Positions 33,916 to 45,989 are shown, counted from the stretch's first letter. The stretch: DNA of 64,000 nt from Gracilariopsis chorda (GCA_003194525.1 NBIV01000170.1:62001-126000); one strand, 5' to 3'. The notes: generated from the letters alone by a model not told the origin. Numbers and translations: made by a program.

Positions 33916-34398
33916 ATGGTCTCAATCTCTGGACTTCTAGCATTGAGCTTAACGCTTGTCTTGTTCGTTGCACGCGCGCAATCGCGTGCTGTAGGAATCG
34001 CTGAGCATTCACTGAAGCTGAAGAAGGACATAGACGGTTTACGTGAAGAACGTTCAATCCGGCAGGGATCTTCGGATTCCCTTTTGAATCGCCGTGGTGG
34101 CAATGGAGGTAACGGAGGTAATGGAGGCAATGGAGGAAATGGTCGAAATGGCGGCAACGGTGGCAATGGTAAAGACGGCGCCGACGGCAGAAATGGCAGT
34201 GACGGTTCTGACGGCAAAGACGGAGTGGAATATGAAAAGGGTGGGAAAGAAGAGGAATATGAACCCTTCGGCCAATGCTGTGAACCATGTCAGAGATGCA
34301 GAAGCAGGGGGCGAGGACGTGCACCGTTGTGTCAACCGGATCCCAGCACACAATGCTGCCAAGCGTGCTCTCTTCTCCCTGGTCGACGCAGGGGCTGA
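33916..34398 (+). CDS. SCP5: secreted protein with collagen-like Gly-X-Y tract and cysteine module
   Basis: Predicted 160-residue secreted member of the SCP family. The signal peptide (MVSISGLLALSLTLVLFVARA) ends in the shared QSRA motif. A charged segment rich in Lys/Glu follows to residue 60, ending in a dibasic RR. Residues 61-105 are fifteen uninterrupted Gly-X-Y triplets, mostly GGN early, then GKD, GAD, GRN and GSD. The module at residues 121-151 reads CCx2Cx2Cx10Cx7CCx2C, with a shorter middle loop than the others. Gly-X-Y tracts can trimerise into collagen triple helices; this one lacks Pro, so stability is uncertain. The design recalls a collagen stem with a disulfide head. Confidence 0.85.
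   Translation: MVSISGLLALSLTLVLFVARAQSRAVGIAEHSLKLKKDIDGLREERSIRQGSSDSLLNRRGGNGGNGGNGGNGGNGRNGGNGGNGKDGADGRNGSDGSDGKDGVEYEKGGKEEEYEPFGQCCEPCQRCRSRGRGRAPLCQPDPSTQCCQACSLLPGRRRG
34096..34230 (+). repeat. 9-bp tandem repeat encoding Gly-X-Y
   Basis: Fifteen 9-bp units of form GGN NNN RAY inside SCP5, the first eight nearly all GGA/GGT/GGC-GGN-AAT. The degenerate third positions show it is not a fresh slippage product. Confidence 0.9.
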
Positions 34399-34399
34399 G

Positions 34400-35249
34400 G
34401 GTGAGTGACCTGCACACAAACATCAACTCTAACGTAACTGTTATGATTCCCAATATGACTTTGGCCCACACGTACCTTTTAACTGGCCTCTTAAGACCCA
34501 TCAGAAAACAAATCCGAGTGCGTAAACCTTGTGCAAAGTGTCCAATGAAAGACCGCTTCAACACACGTAGCTTTAAACTGACCACGGAACCAATGGTGCC
34601 AGGTTCAGCATCACGGCGCTTTTTCTGTGTCTTTGATTCACCATTCATTGATCATCTTCGTGGTACTCTCTACACTATCTTTTAGTTTTGGAAGGAGACA
34701 TAGAGCAATTACAAGCTTCTAAGGCTCTGCTACACCGTAAGAAAAACAGCTTACGCGTTCAGTGTGTTCCACAAGAACATCGCTACTCCTGTTGAATAAA
34801 GTGGGTAATCGAAAGCACATGAGAGCGAAAAAGAAGATAGTGTCAAATCTAGTGTCTATTCGGCCGACAATCTGACCTCATATTATGACTATAATATGAC
34901 TCCTCTCTTAAACTACTAAACCGTACCGCAAAAAGACTGCCAAAAAGTCGAGAGTTCTAACAAATATGTTAAGCCGTAGAGCTTCAAGATATAAACAATT
35001 GCTGAAATATGTAGATATAAAACCTGATCTCATATGAGGCCAAATAATCTCATATGTGTTACAATCTACTTCAATTATGCCAAATAGCAAAACTTAGCCA
35101 TCTCACGATACCAATATTTCCATCCTCTCTTTAAAGAATTGAGAGACAATCTAAAGCGTGGTTAGATGAATTTAACCTACATGACGACTACGAGAGAAAA
35201 CTGCTGGCCGTAATGAAGAGATTCCTCAAAATATGCAAAGAGAAGGGAC
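34400..35249. other. Intergenic DNA after SCP5
   Basis: No recognisable gene. AATAAA at 34795-34800 could be a polyadenylation signal, though it lies about 400 bp beyond the SCP5 stop. Confidence 0.3.
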
Positions 35250-35505
35250 TGTTGTCGCATGGGCTTCTGACATAAGTGAGAAGTTCATGTATGCGCAGTG
35301 TAGGGGGCCTTTCTCACAAACAACGGTATTTGGCACAGGAATCTGCCGGGAGTCCGCCTTGGTCGCCTGGAGGATGACGCTTTATTTATATAGGGATACT
35401 ACGCAACCCTTGGGATACTAAAGTCTTTCAGCGGCGGGCGTTTCATGTTGATGCTGTACGTCATTCCCTCTTTTTCAGCATCGGACTTGTACGTTTTTTC
35501 ACACA
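35250..35505 (-). repeat. 3' LTR of copia relic II
   Basis: Direct repeat of 39941-40185. Ends are TG and CA. On the minus strand it contains TATATAAATAAA (35381-35392), a probable promoter TATA box, which is also kept in the other LTR. Confidence 0.8.
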
Positions 35506-38500
35506 CCCCCCTGTCGCGTTAGCTTTCTATATACAGTTTCCGTCTAATCCCAAGTTGCAGAGTGATGTGTCATGCCCTTGGAGATTTCGACTGTAAAGTG
35601 ACCATCTGCGAACAATTCATTGATTGTTCTGAAATGGTCTGCGCTTGGCTTGGTCAATGCATCTGCGATGTTGATAGATCCCGGTATCCAAGTCACTGTA
35701 TCAAGTTTTTCAGATTCGAAGGCATCACTAATCATTTTGAATGTCTTGCGAGGTCAAAATTCTATACATTCGTGACGTGTAGTGATGGTATCGAATAACG
35801 CTTTTGAATCGACAAGAATACGATGAAGAATGTCTAGATGCCGGAAAATGTTTGGCGGCGTCGTCTTCATGTCGAAACCCCGATCTTCTGCTTCAAATCA
35901 AGCCAATATTTCGGCCATGAAAGATGAATTTGTGACCCGGGGTTATTTGGTGCTCGTATAATACAGAGGATAAAAAAAAAGGTTTTTCGTCGAACGTGGT
36001 ATGGAATTCTTATCCCAGCTCTCACGCCCGTTTGTCCGTATTCCTTTGAGTTGCTTCCGTGAGAAGCGTCAGAAAAGCTTATCAGTGCAGCAGAGGTTAC
36101 CGGAAGAGGGGATATGTATCTGATCTTCGGCTGTAAATGACATATTTCCGATAACATAGCATTGGCGTCTACTAGGTGCTTGACCATAAGATATCTTAGG
36201 TCTTGCTGCATTCTTGACGTTATGTATGATGCTTGCGATAATACCGCGGAGCCAAGATACATAAGTGTACCGGCAACGGAGCGGTACTGTTTAGTCTCAT
36301 CTGTAATGGTTCGGTTTTCTCTTTCTCGACGCCGAGGGCGCGAAAGTTTGATCGTTTGTAGCCTATATATGTACGAAGTGATCGAAAGTGTGACGGAGCC
36401 TTCTTCGTCTTGTTCAATCTCACATACAGCGAAAGCAAGTCTACGTCCAATGCGAATCTTCCCAATCTCAAATTCCTCCTGTAGGGATTGCATGAACATG
36501 TTCATTCTATCCTTTTTTCCAGATACTAGAACGTCATCCACTATCTTGGCAATAACTAACGTGATATGATGGGACTCTTCTCGCTTAACGAAGAGCTGAT
36601 TGACCCCAAAAATACGCTTCAGACCTGCTTTCTCGAGTATCCAAGTTTCCACTATTTCAGCCCATGGTCTAACTTCTTCTACGATTCCGCAGGGTATTTT
36701 AGTGAGCCTCCATAGAGTACCTTTCTTCTTTCGGAATTCAGGGGCTGGTCTGAAAAATATCTCCCGTAGGATAGGACCGCTCTGGAGAAAGGCATCCTTG
36801 ACAACTGCCACTCCAAAGTAAAATCCGAGGCATAAAGCTATGCTGATGAGGATTCGGATGATAATCATATCTGCGTTGAACAATCCTTGCGGCTTTCATC
36901 TTTCATACCATCTCTGTTACCGTGAATTACGAGTCTGGCTTTCAGTTTCCGAACCTGCTCTTCATCTTCTTTCACTTTATACACCGTTTGAGAAGAGATG
37001 ACATTGGCTTTGGGAGAAACGGAATTTTCTGGCACCTCTTCGTACGCGTGTATCCAATTTTCATTGTGCTCTTTGTCGATGGCTTTCTTGAGTATCCATT
37101 GCAAGGCAAATGTTAATTCCCCAGCGCAGACTTGACGGGAACCAATTACTCCTTGAACGCATTTCAGTATTGCCTGTTCGTTAGAGTCCAGTTCTTGCAA
37201 ATCGAAGAGCTCTCGGTGCTGCATAAGGCCTTCTGTGTATTCTCCCATGTCTTTGTATACGTTCTCTTGACGTTTCGTGTAACTGGTCATCAAAGAGCCC
37301 ATAGCCTCATTCTTCATTTGTGCATCATTGATTGATTCGGGGCTGAGGGTGAGGTCTATTTAGTCCTCCATTAAGCCTTCACTTAGCTCACGAGCTAGTA
37401 CGGAGTTTGGCCTAAGTCGCAAGTCCCCGTAAGCAATTTTCGAGATATGTCGTCCTCCCTTTCGTTTTACTTCGACGTAGTGATCTAGTCCGCGTAAAAC
37501 GACACCTTCCTTCCATTCGTCGGACTCGTTCTGCTTTGAGTATCTGTAGAAGAAGAGGACCTGGTCCCCGGGTTTTATAGACCCGGGCTTCGAAGACGAA
37601 TAATTGTGAGCCTTCCAAAGTCTCTGTCATGTGCGCGTCGCTGTCTGTTATTTTTACTCGTCCATTAGCTCCAGTGTGGCCATTCGTCGTGGTGCTCCGA
37701 GAAGCGAAGGGGCATATCCTTTGGCGAGTTCAAATGAACTCATGAGTTTCAACGTAGTGAAGCAATTTGAGAGAAACACTGCTCTAGACAGTATTGTACT
37801 GTCAATGCCTAGCGTTTGTTCTTGTTGCAGTTTCTCCAGTATCCTTTTAACTATTCCGTTCTTTCGCTCCACGATACCAGTCATTTTATGGCATCGCACT
37901 GGGCGCAGCTTGGATTTTATGTCCCTTCCTGACAGGAATCTTCTCATATCCTGTTCATTAAACTCATCGCCGGCAGATAGGGCTTCCAGTGCCTCGTGTC
38001 CGTTCTACCATTCGACTTCTAGCACTGCGATACAGGTTTACATTTCTCGATCTCTCGTGATATTGGCTTCGGAATACCCCGTTCCGGTATCGACTATATG
38101 TAGTACCGTGTATTTAGTGCCTCGGATGACGCAGAACGTGTACTCCAATTGGATCTCAACGTTAAATGCCTGGTTGACGTGTTCTATCGATATTTTCTTC
38201 GAGGGGACCGGAAAGCTGGAACTGGTGCATATCATGCAATTGGACGCGAGCTTCTTAATTTCTTCTTCTAGCTCTCGGGAGATATGTCCGGCTCTGCGAC
38301 ATATCGCCATTATCTCCTCTGTTGGTGCTTGTGTTAACCAATGTAATCGCTTGGCTAGTGTTTTGTGCCACACCTTACTCACAGTCCGGGACATCAATAC
38401 TCCTACAGTTGGCACGATAGCCAGTCTCCCTCTCGTATCAAGCTTTGAGCTCCCGGAAATGTATAGTGGCTGTAATCTTGGTTCTGTATCCGTCGGTGGT

Positions 38501-39940
38501 TTCATAGTCAACGTAGGCGAAGTGGAGTCGTAATCCGTGATGCTGTATCGTTTGATGTACATTCCTATCGTCAATGGCAAATCTTCGTCTAATAAGTCGA
38601 ATCTGAGCTCTACTTGCTGGTTTCTAATATCCTGTGTATACAGAGTGCATGAACACACAATGGGTTTCGAGTTGATGCATTGATGACTCCATCCTCGTCG
38701 GTAATTCTCTCTTGGACTATAGGGCTCAAAAGATATAGATAAGAATTCACATAACCTCATTGCTGACGATATTACCCCAGAAGAAACTGGGTTACCTCGG
38801 ATCTGAGTCCGAATCCCATGTCGAAAAAAGGGTTTTTGATCATCTCTCTGGTTATGCTTGACTTCATTGTGGTTCCTTTTGAACCTCGAATTATTCTTGT
38901 CTTTGGTGAAGTTATTCTGCGGTGTGATCCTCTTTGCTATTCTTCTCTTCTTCGGGTATGGATTTCCCATCTGTTCTGGCTTTTCCTTCAACCCACTCAT
39001 GTGAGACGCGCTTCCTTTTATTCATCTTCTTGTTGAATTTGTTGCTAGGCAGGAAGGACTTTGTGGCTGATTCTGGTTTTGGTTCTTTTGAAGCGGGATC
39101 CTGAAGGTATTTCTGTTCTAGCTTGATCTCCTCAAGAGCTTGAATCGCGTCTTGCAAGCCGATCGGAGATGATCGTTCATCGTTTTGAAAAGCCTTTCCA
39201 TGCTATTGGGTGGCGGCCTTGAGAGTCCCCATGCATTCTACTGCTCTCTCAACCACCTGTTCATCCATGTTCTTAGAAGTGACGTTGTGAAGTATGTATA
39301 CTAGCAAGTCAACTCGCTTATTTGAGATCTGCATCATCTGAACAGCCTCGCATGTTTTCATTTTTTATCATACCACGAGATTGCTAATGATATTCGCGAA
39401 GGTCTGGGAAGACACATTTGCGTTAAGGAGTAGAACTATCCCAAAGTTCTGACTATCTCTTGATTCTTGATCTGCGTTAGTCAGATATAAATATGAGAGT
39501 GCTAAGCCAGCAAATCGTTCCACGTATTCTCCAATGGCCTCATTGCTTCTACGCTTGCGTGTACTGATGCCTTTGTAAAGCCGCACGATTCTTCTTATAC
39601 GATTAACAGTTGAATCTTTTGCAACTAAACCCACAATCTTTTCGACCACCTTACATTGGTCAATCTCGTTTTCCTCATCTTTTGGCGCTAGTATAAGTTC
39701 ACCAATTCTGACAGCTTTCTTCACCAACTCCTTTTGGGAGAATTCTAAGGACCGGTAAAGGCTTAATCCAAGCGCGGCTGCTGCGCCTTTTGCACGATTA
39801 TTCCCTGCAGCAGCACAGCCTATAAGATTGTCCGCCCATTCAAATTCGGCTTCTCTCCAAAGCATCTTATCGGTATTTGAACGAAGGTTTGGCGGAATTA
39901 AGATGTTGCTGGGGGAAAGGTCGTTCTCTGGGCCAATAAC

Positions 39941-40185
39941 TGTCGCATGGACTTCTGACATAAGTGAGAAGTTCATGTTTGCGCAGTGTAGAGGGCCTTT
40001 CTCACAAGCATTCGGCACAGTAATCTGCCGGAAGTCCGTCTTGGTCTCCTGGAGAATGACGCTTTATTTATATAGGGATACTGCGCAACCCTTGGGATAC
40101 TAAAGTCGGCCACTGGCGGACGTGTCATGTTGATGTTCTACGTCATTACTTCTTTGTCAGCATCGGACTTGTACGTGTTTTCGCA
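39941..40185 (-). repeat. 5' LTR of copia relic II
   Basis: Direct repeat of 35250-35505 with small length differences. Shares the TATATAAATAAA box and the GACGTA/TACGTC-containing flank. No convincing target-site duplication was seen beside the pair. Confidence 0.8.
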
Positions 40186-40369
40186 ACTGTACCTCAGAGA
40201 CGTATTTGTGACCGACTATTTTGCCCTAATGGGGAATGTGACTGAATACTTCAGCAAAAGAAGTAGTCATCATCCTATGTCCTGATTATTATTGACGGTT
40301 TTTGATTACCAATTTTAGAAAAGTATTGACTAAAACCCCTAAAAGTTCAATCATAGGAAGTAAATTGCT

Positions 40370-42510
40370 CAGTGTGTCTTACAGCCAAAAGCGCAAATAT
40401 CTTTCCAGGATGTACAAGAAAATATTCAAAACGCAATTTAGTTAGCATACCCGCGCAAAAAAAGTTAACTGCATGTATACTGATGCCTCCAAAAATCATG
40501 GGTCAGAAGTTGTTACGCAAACAGACCCGTATTGCTAACGAAGCCCTTCAACCGACAGAGCCGTAAGCCACTGGCAATCTTGGGTGGAAAGTTCGAAAAC
40601 GCACAAAAATACCCGAGTACCTACGAGCAGGAAGCGTTTTCAATTTTGCAGATATTTGATAAGGTGGACTATATTTTCCTCAATGACCACTCTATGCAGG
40701 TATTCACAGACCACTGCCACCTTCTTTCTTTGTTTGATCCGATTGCACTGAGAACCACATTAGACCGCCACGTTGTCGCCAAATTGCAGCGCTGGGCAGT
40801 ATTGTCTTTGTGATTCCAGAACACTATCTAGCACACACCTGGATCGGATAACGTGTGTGTGAACATGCTCACCCGATGGCCACGAGAATACCAAAAGCAG
40901 AGGCTCGCGACTCGACATATTTGTATCATCATGCAGACAACCGCTCAATCGCCACCACCAAGTACTGAGATTGAATGGCAGGATTTAGATGATTGTTGCA
41001 GAGCCTACGCGTCACAAAGAGTACTAAATGATCTCAGAAGGAATTCAGATTGGGTATGGAAGCCAGGAAAGGCAATATAGATACCATCAGGAGCCACGGA
41101 GCTGAATATAAAAGTTGGTTATCCTTTCCCAGGCAAGAGCGATCGGGCACTGCAGGGCCGAAGCCACAAAGAGCATTCTGAGGGAAAATGTCACATGGAG
41201 CACCCTTAGCAACAACTTCTCTGGGTTCATGAGCGTCTGTCTAGACTGCCTTTTAACGGGCATTGGTGAAGTAGTGCCCAGGCCACTTGGCTCTGCGCTC
41301 CATGGAAAAAGGCCCAATCAGGTTGTGCACCTTGACTTCTTGTATATGGGGTCAAGTTGGGGCAGCGATCGGTATATTGTAATCATCAGAGACGTTCTGA
41401 GCTCTTTCTTTTGGCTTTAGTCCACAGCAGAAGCTAAACGTAGTGCAACAGTTGGTGCAATGACAATGTAGATACCTACAATCAGAACAGTTGACTGGTT
41501 CGTTTTGAATCAAGGACCGCATTTCAAGAATGAGCTACTTCACCTACTGGCACATGAACTGAAGATCAGTCACCAATTTACCACTCCCTACTGGTCGTGG
41601 GCAGATGGCACGGTAGAAAACGTGTGTCGCAAAGTTCTGCGAGGTTGCTAGGCTTTGGTGCACGAATGTGGAATTTGTGTCGCCAACTGGCCGACATTCA
41701 TAGCATGCATCTAGACAAATCTGAAGAGCACACCCCTGAAGCGCCTAGGGGCCCGAAAAAAACGGTCCCGGGGTATACCGGTCACCACTAGAAGTTTTCA
41801 CAGGCAGGAAGCCCTTTCGACCATTGATCCACGCGCTTCCACTTGAAAATTATATGTCGTTACCACGCATCGATGAGATACGTGCGTGGCAGCTCCTGGA
41901 AAATGGCAGAACTCAAAACGATCTTGATTCCATGCAACGTGACGTAGCAGAAGTGGTCTCAAAGCAAACACAGCAGGCAATCCAACGCCATAACATGGGC
42001 ACAAATTTCGTAACTGCAGGTTTTGACATCAGCGATTTTGTTTTGGTGCGTAAGGCTACAAAACACTGTCACAAGCTTCAGTTTAGTTGGCAGGAACCGA
42101 CGCATATCATCGATTTAAGATCCAAATGGTTCTATGAAGTTCAAATTCTTGAGACAGAAGAGTGAAGTTGTGCACGCCAAGTGATTAGTGAAATATAGTC
42201 CCGGGTTAAAAAACTAATATGTTGATCCACTGCTTTTCTTAGTTTGCAGAACAATCTGCAGCAGTTTATCAGACCCCACAACGTTTGCATGACATTCGAG
42301 GAAAAGACAGACTACTACATATCTTAGTACAATGGCAAGGACTACCGGAATATATCAGTTTGTTGTGGGAGCCTCTGGCAACGGTACATGAAGACTTGCC
42401 AGGCAAAGTAGAAGACTTTCTATACACTGCTACCAAACGGGACCTGAAGAAGAAGGTTATGGCGTTCGTGGCCATGACCAACAAATGAATCAGCCCCATC
42501 AAATGCAGCT
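40370..42510 (+). mobile_element. Ty3/gypsy relic, copy B
   Basis: Fossil of the same family as the minus-strand relic at 5.66-7.06 kb. RNase H (about 40480-40810, YEQEAFSIL, FTDHCHLLSLFD), integrase (about 41100-42170, VHLDFLYMGSSWG, then ELKISHQFTTPYWSWAD) and a C-terminal chromodomain (about 42285-42440, LLHILVQWQGLPEYISLLWEP) are readable. The chromodomain makes this a second chromovirus lineage in the window. It is broken many times. It is longer than copy A, which lost its end to another insertion. Confidence 0.8.
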
Positions 42511-44600
42511 TTTCATAGGGCTTTGTTATCAGGCACCGTCATCATTGCCAACACAGCCTAGTATCATTGCGTCAGACTTGCTTTTCAGATCCGAATTAGA
42601 CATTACTTGTACTTCGAATACTAACGGTCATGTAGCTTAGCAAAGCCACTGACCAAGGGGAGCATAGCGTAGCACAGCTGCGTGCTTAAGCGCCCAAATA
42701 AAGGCCAGACTCTGATGAACGAGGAGATCATCAGAAGTTATTCTACGGTCCTGTTTTGTTGCTCTATGCTACGCCGTGAGCTGTTACAATGTGCCTTAAT
42801 AATAGCTATCAATAAATTATTAATGGCAGCATTTGGAGACCTCGTGGCAAAAAGATGTAAAGATGAATACGAGAACTTCCTAAATGCTGCTTACTGAAAA
42901 TAGAGAGGCCAAAAGGAGAACACAGCAGTCTTTGTCTTCTCGCTCATTACAAACTATTTTTACTATTTTTTATACTGTAATTTCTAACTTGCAGTGAGCC
43001 CAGTCTTAGTACCAATAGTTAGTTCTTATGGGTTCTAGAGCACCTTCCGTATTATTAGACTAACTTAAATCTAACTAAAACAGCACGTCTCTCAGTTGAT
43101 TGTAACACGAAAAGCAACCGGCACCTATTGCACAAGTCCTCAAATGCAATTCAAAATTCCTTTTATCTTCGCTCCTGCACTGGGCATATCAATCTGGTGC
43201 ACTTTCCCCATCAGGGCCTTTCCGAACAATCCTAGTGGGAAGGTTCGATCAATCCTGCTTTCCCAATCGCCAGTTTCGGAAATTCTTAAATTGGTTTTGA
43301 TTGCTCCTGATCTTACTCTGATGGGAAGCAATGTAATTCATCCCTCTGTACGTATACACGATTCCGCCACTTGGGAATCTCTGACCAGGCCGTTTCAAAC
43401 ACTCGGACCAGTTCTTCAAATGTATGTGTCTGAGCGTCATAGTTTTAGAATGGACTACGCCGGACGAAAAGCTTTCTTATTGTTTCATTCTCCGCTCGAA
43501 CACGGACAGGACGCTGATTTGTACCTTGGGAGTACCAGTACAGGCGTGTTATGCCAATAAGTATACTAGTAACCAAATTGGACAACCACCACAGCTTTGA
43601 AAAGGCTTGTAACAGCTTGGGAAGCTGTTTCAGAAAGCGGCAGAGACAGACTGGTGGAGCACAGCACACAACCGTAACGAGAACAACTGGGCAGCAAAAC
43701 AGGCACTGTCCACCACCAACGTGCGACAAAAAACTCAGTTCTAGCACAGTGACAGTTTGAACCTTCACGATATCACGTATCACAAAAATCTTAGATCTAG
43801 CACTGTGACAATTGTACAAAGCGGCCCAAAAAACCAATACTAGAAAGCACAAATTGCAGGCCGGCAATAAACAGAGATTTAGGAGACCAAACTACAGTAA
43901 GAAAACGAACGCAAGAACAAGGGGTTGATCTAGTGCAGGGAGTAGCAGAAAGCTGTAACAGAAGGTAGAGCATGCCCAGGAAAGGGCATGTAGTCCGGCT
44001 TGGGATGGTTCAGAGGCCGCAAAACCCCGACATTTATAGGTAACTAGACTACACGCATCCCTTCTAGTTGTTCATGCTATTTGTCAGTACAAACTTATGA
44101 AATTCGTTATGAGAAACATTCTTGCCATGAAAGGCCAGCTTGGCAAAGGTATTGTCTTTCGTAGGGTATATTTTATCTATCCAATAGCTGCTGATGCCAC
44201 CAAGTCTTTTTAATAACTTGGTGCAAACCAGGAATTTTTTTCCAAACCAAATGCAAAATCCATCATACATAATATGACTGGCGACTCTAGTTCGTCACGG
44301 AACGTTATCCATCACTCCGATTTTATCTAGATGGAAGCCAAAGAAGAAAGTAAGCCTTCGCTTTCATCCTCGTAGACGGTGCAAATAGCAACAAAAAAAG
44401 GCCTAGATACTGTGCAGAGTTTTGAATTCTCTTCTACCTTGCTGCTCGAACTAAAAGAGGTTGTAAACTGTATTCTGGAGACCTAACTGAAAACGAAAGA
44501 CGTTGTTACAATTTTGAATGATCTCATATCAGACGTGCCACACCTGTATGTGCGTGGCATGACGCAGCGAGGGTTACTAGCCTGCTTCAAAATGTCATAT
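42511..44600. other. Unassigned DNA after gypsy copy B
   Basis: Probably holds the gypsy 3' LTR at its start (CCAAGGGGAG near 42655 could be its polypurine tract). A 154-codon plus-strand frame (43096-43560) and overlapping minus-strand frames have no motif I recognise. TCTAGCAC(A/T)GTGACA occurs twice (about 43740 and 43797). CATGCCC/GGGCATG near 43971-43990 forms a short hairpin. Confidence 0.3.
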
Positions 44601-44608
44601 TTCGCAAA

Positions 44609-44840
44609 ATCTCAACAACCCCACTCTTAATGATTTACACATGTATGAGGGGGGTGTTGTTAATTGACGGGAGGCGTTGCGCCACAAATTCGCTTTGCAC
44701 GCCCCCGTTTGCGAATGCAAAACGCCCATTTGGCACAACACCTCCCTACCATTTAAAAAATTTAGCAGCAGCAGCAGCAGCGAAGCTTGCTGCTTACTGG
44801 CTGGCACTCCCATAATGACTGCAGTGCCACCCTGTTATAG
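44609..44840 (+). repeat. Duplicated segment, copy 1
   Basis: Matches 45620-45890 in the same direction: both start TCTCAACA(C/A)C..., share AATGATTTACACAT, GGGTGTTGTT, CACGCCCCCGT and an AGC-trinucleotide run, and end near TGGCTGGCACT...AATGACTGCA. Not identified with any element family; spacing of about 1.0 kb would fit small LTRs or a tandem duplication. Confidence 0.65.
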
Positions 44841-45619
44841 AAAGCAACATGTCGCGCTTTCTCATCATTGGCTGGCACTGCAGTCAGTTTAGGCACCTAA
44901 ACACAAACCTCTATGGCTTTACCTACTCTAGGCGCCACAGCGCCCCGTGGTTCTACGAGTGCTATTGCAAGCGCAAGCGAGCAAAGTGCTCGGAGAGCCT
45001 CCAAAAGCTACGAAATACAAAAAGCTACAAAAACAACGCGGTGCGCAGCGCCGCCCACGGCCGAAGGCCGTTTCCACTTGTACCACTCCTAATCATCCTT
45101 CTCTCTCTATTATTCACAAGCTTTTAGATTAGTACATACGTTGTTCTTGACTGAAAAACTTCTTTTCTATTTGCGTTCTGGTTGGTGGAATGTACGTTTG
45201 CTAGGGTAGTGAGAAGGGAGAGAAAGGCCTCGTTGGGATTGAGCGCGAAGTGATGCACGAACTGCACCTAGCCAAGCGCATTGCAGTGCTGTTGATAGCA
45301 CGTCATGGCACGACAGCGCTTCATCAGCATGAGAAAGTGGTGGTGCATCGAGTACTGCTCCTGCAGCGGTGCAGCAGTTCGGTGGCGAAAGACCAGGCAG
45401 AGGGAAAGAAGGGAGTGGAGACGGAACGTGCATACTTATGCACGCTCCTGTTGCTTTGATGGTAGAGATTGCGCTACGAATTCGTGGTTCCCTGCGAGCA
45501 GACTAACATGGGCGTGTGCACAAGTTCACAATGTCCTCTTGTTCTTCCTGATGTTTTACTCTACACTTTTTCGACCCTCCTTTTTCTTAAAATTGGCAGT
45601 TGCCGCTATTTGCAGCATT

Positions 45620-45890
45620 ATCTCAACACCTCTCCTACTATAATGATTTACACATCTATAAAGAGGGTGTTGTTGATTTACGGGGGATGTTGTGCCAATA
45701 AACCGGCGCGCACGCCCCCGTACGCGCGTGCAAAAACCTCTATTGTCACAATGCCTCCCTTCCAATCACCAAATTCAGCAGCAGCAGCAAAGAGTAAAGC
45801 TTATTGGCTGCTGCTGCATGCTGTTGCATGTTGACTGCTTCTGATGCTGAGTGGCTGGCACTACAGTAAATGACTGCAATGCCAACCACT
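45620..45890 (+). repeat. Duplicated segment, copy 2
   Basis: Second copy of the 44609-44840 segment, diverged by small gaps. AGC runs (45777-45790) and a second CAGCAGCAGCAGC near 45890 flank its end. The DNA between the copies has no recognised gene. Confidence 0.65.
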
Positions 45891-45965
45891 CAGCAGCAGC
45901 AGCTGGCTTGCGCGAGACGTGGCTGGCATATTGTACTGCGCGAGTGCAGAAAAAGGCACGGAGCT

Positions 45966-45989
45966 TATATACTGCACTGGCGCAGTGCA
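45966..45989 (+). promoter_or_regulatory. TATA-like box beside a 7-bp hairpin
   Basis: TATATA at 45966-45971 is followed by TGCACTG/CAGTGCA (45973-45979, 45983-45989). TACTGCGCGAGTGCAG about 35 bp upstream resembles the hairpin. Core promoter use is a guess; no gene follows clearly on the plus strand. Confidence 0.25.

Larger units (their letters stand above)
35250..40185 (-). mobile_element. Ty1/copia relic II with both LTRs
   Basis: Fossil copia element on the minus strand, bounded by two direct LTRs of about 250 bp (35250-35505 and 39941-40185). Parts from its 5' end: Gag (about 39370-40000), a protease/pre-integrase region (about 38200-39000), integrase (about 37650-38200), RT (about 35990-37320) and the RNase H tail (about 35540-35735, SINIADALTKPSADHF). 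RT shows the DD box as VIAKIVDDVLVSG. PPT-like AGGGGGG adjoins the 3' LTR. It is broken several times. By eye the LTRs differ at roughly one position in eight, so the insertion is not recent. Confidence 0.85.

Noticed and set aside
33891-34217. Minus-strand Pro-rich frame opposite SCP5
   Set aside because: It mirrors the Gly-X-Y repeat of SCP5 on the other strand.
43445-43867. Cys-rich minus-strand frame with a hydrophobic start, like another SCP member
   Set aside because: It has no ATG at the start and its cysteines do not follow the CCx2Cx2C...CCx2C pattern.
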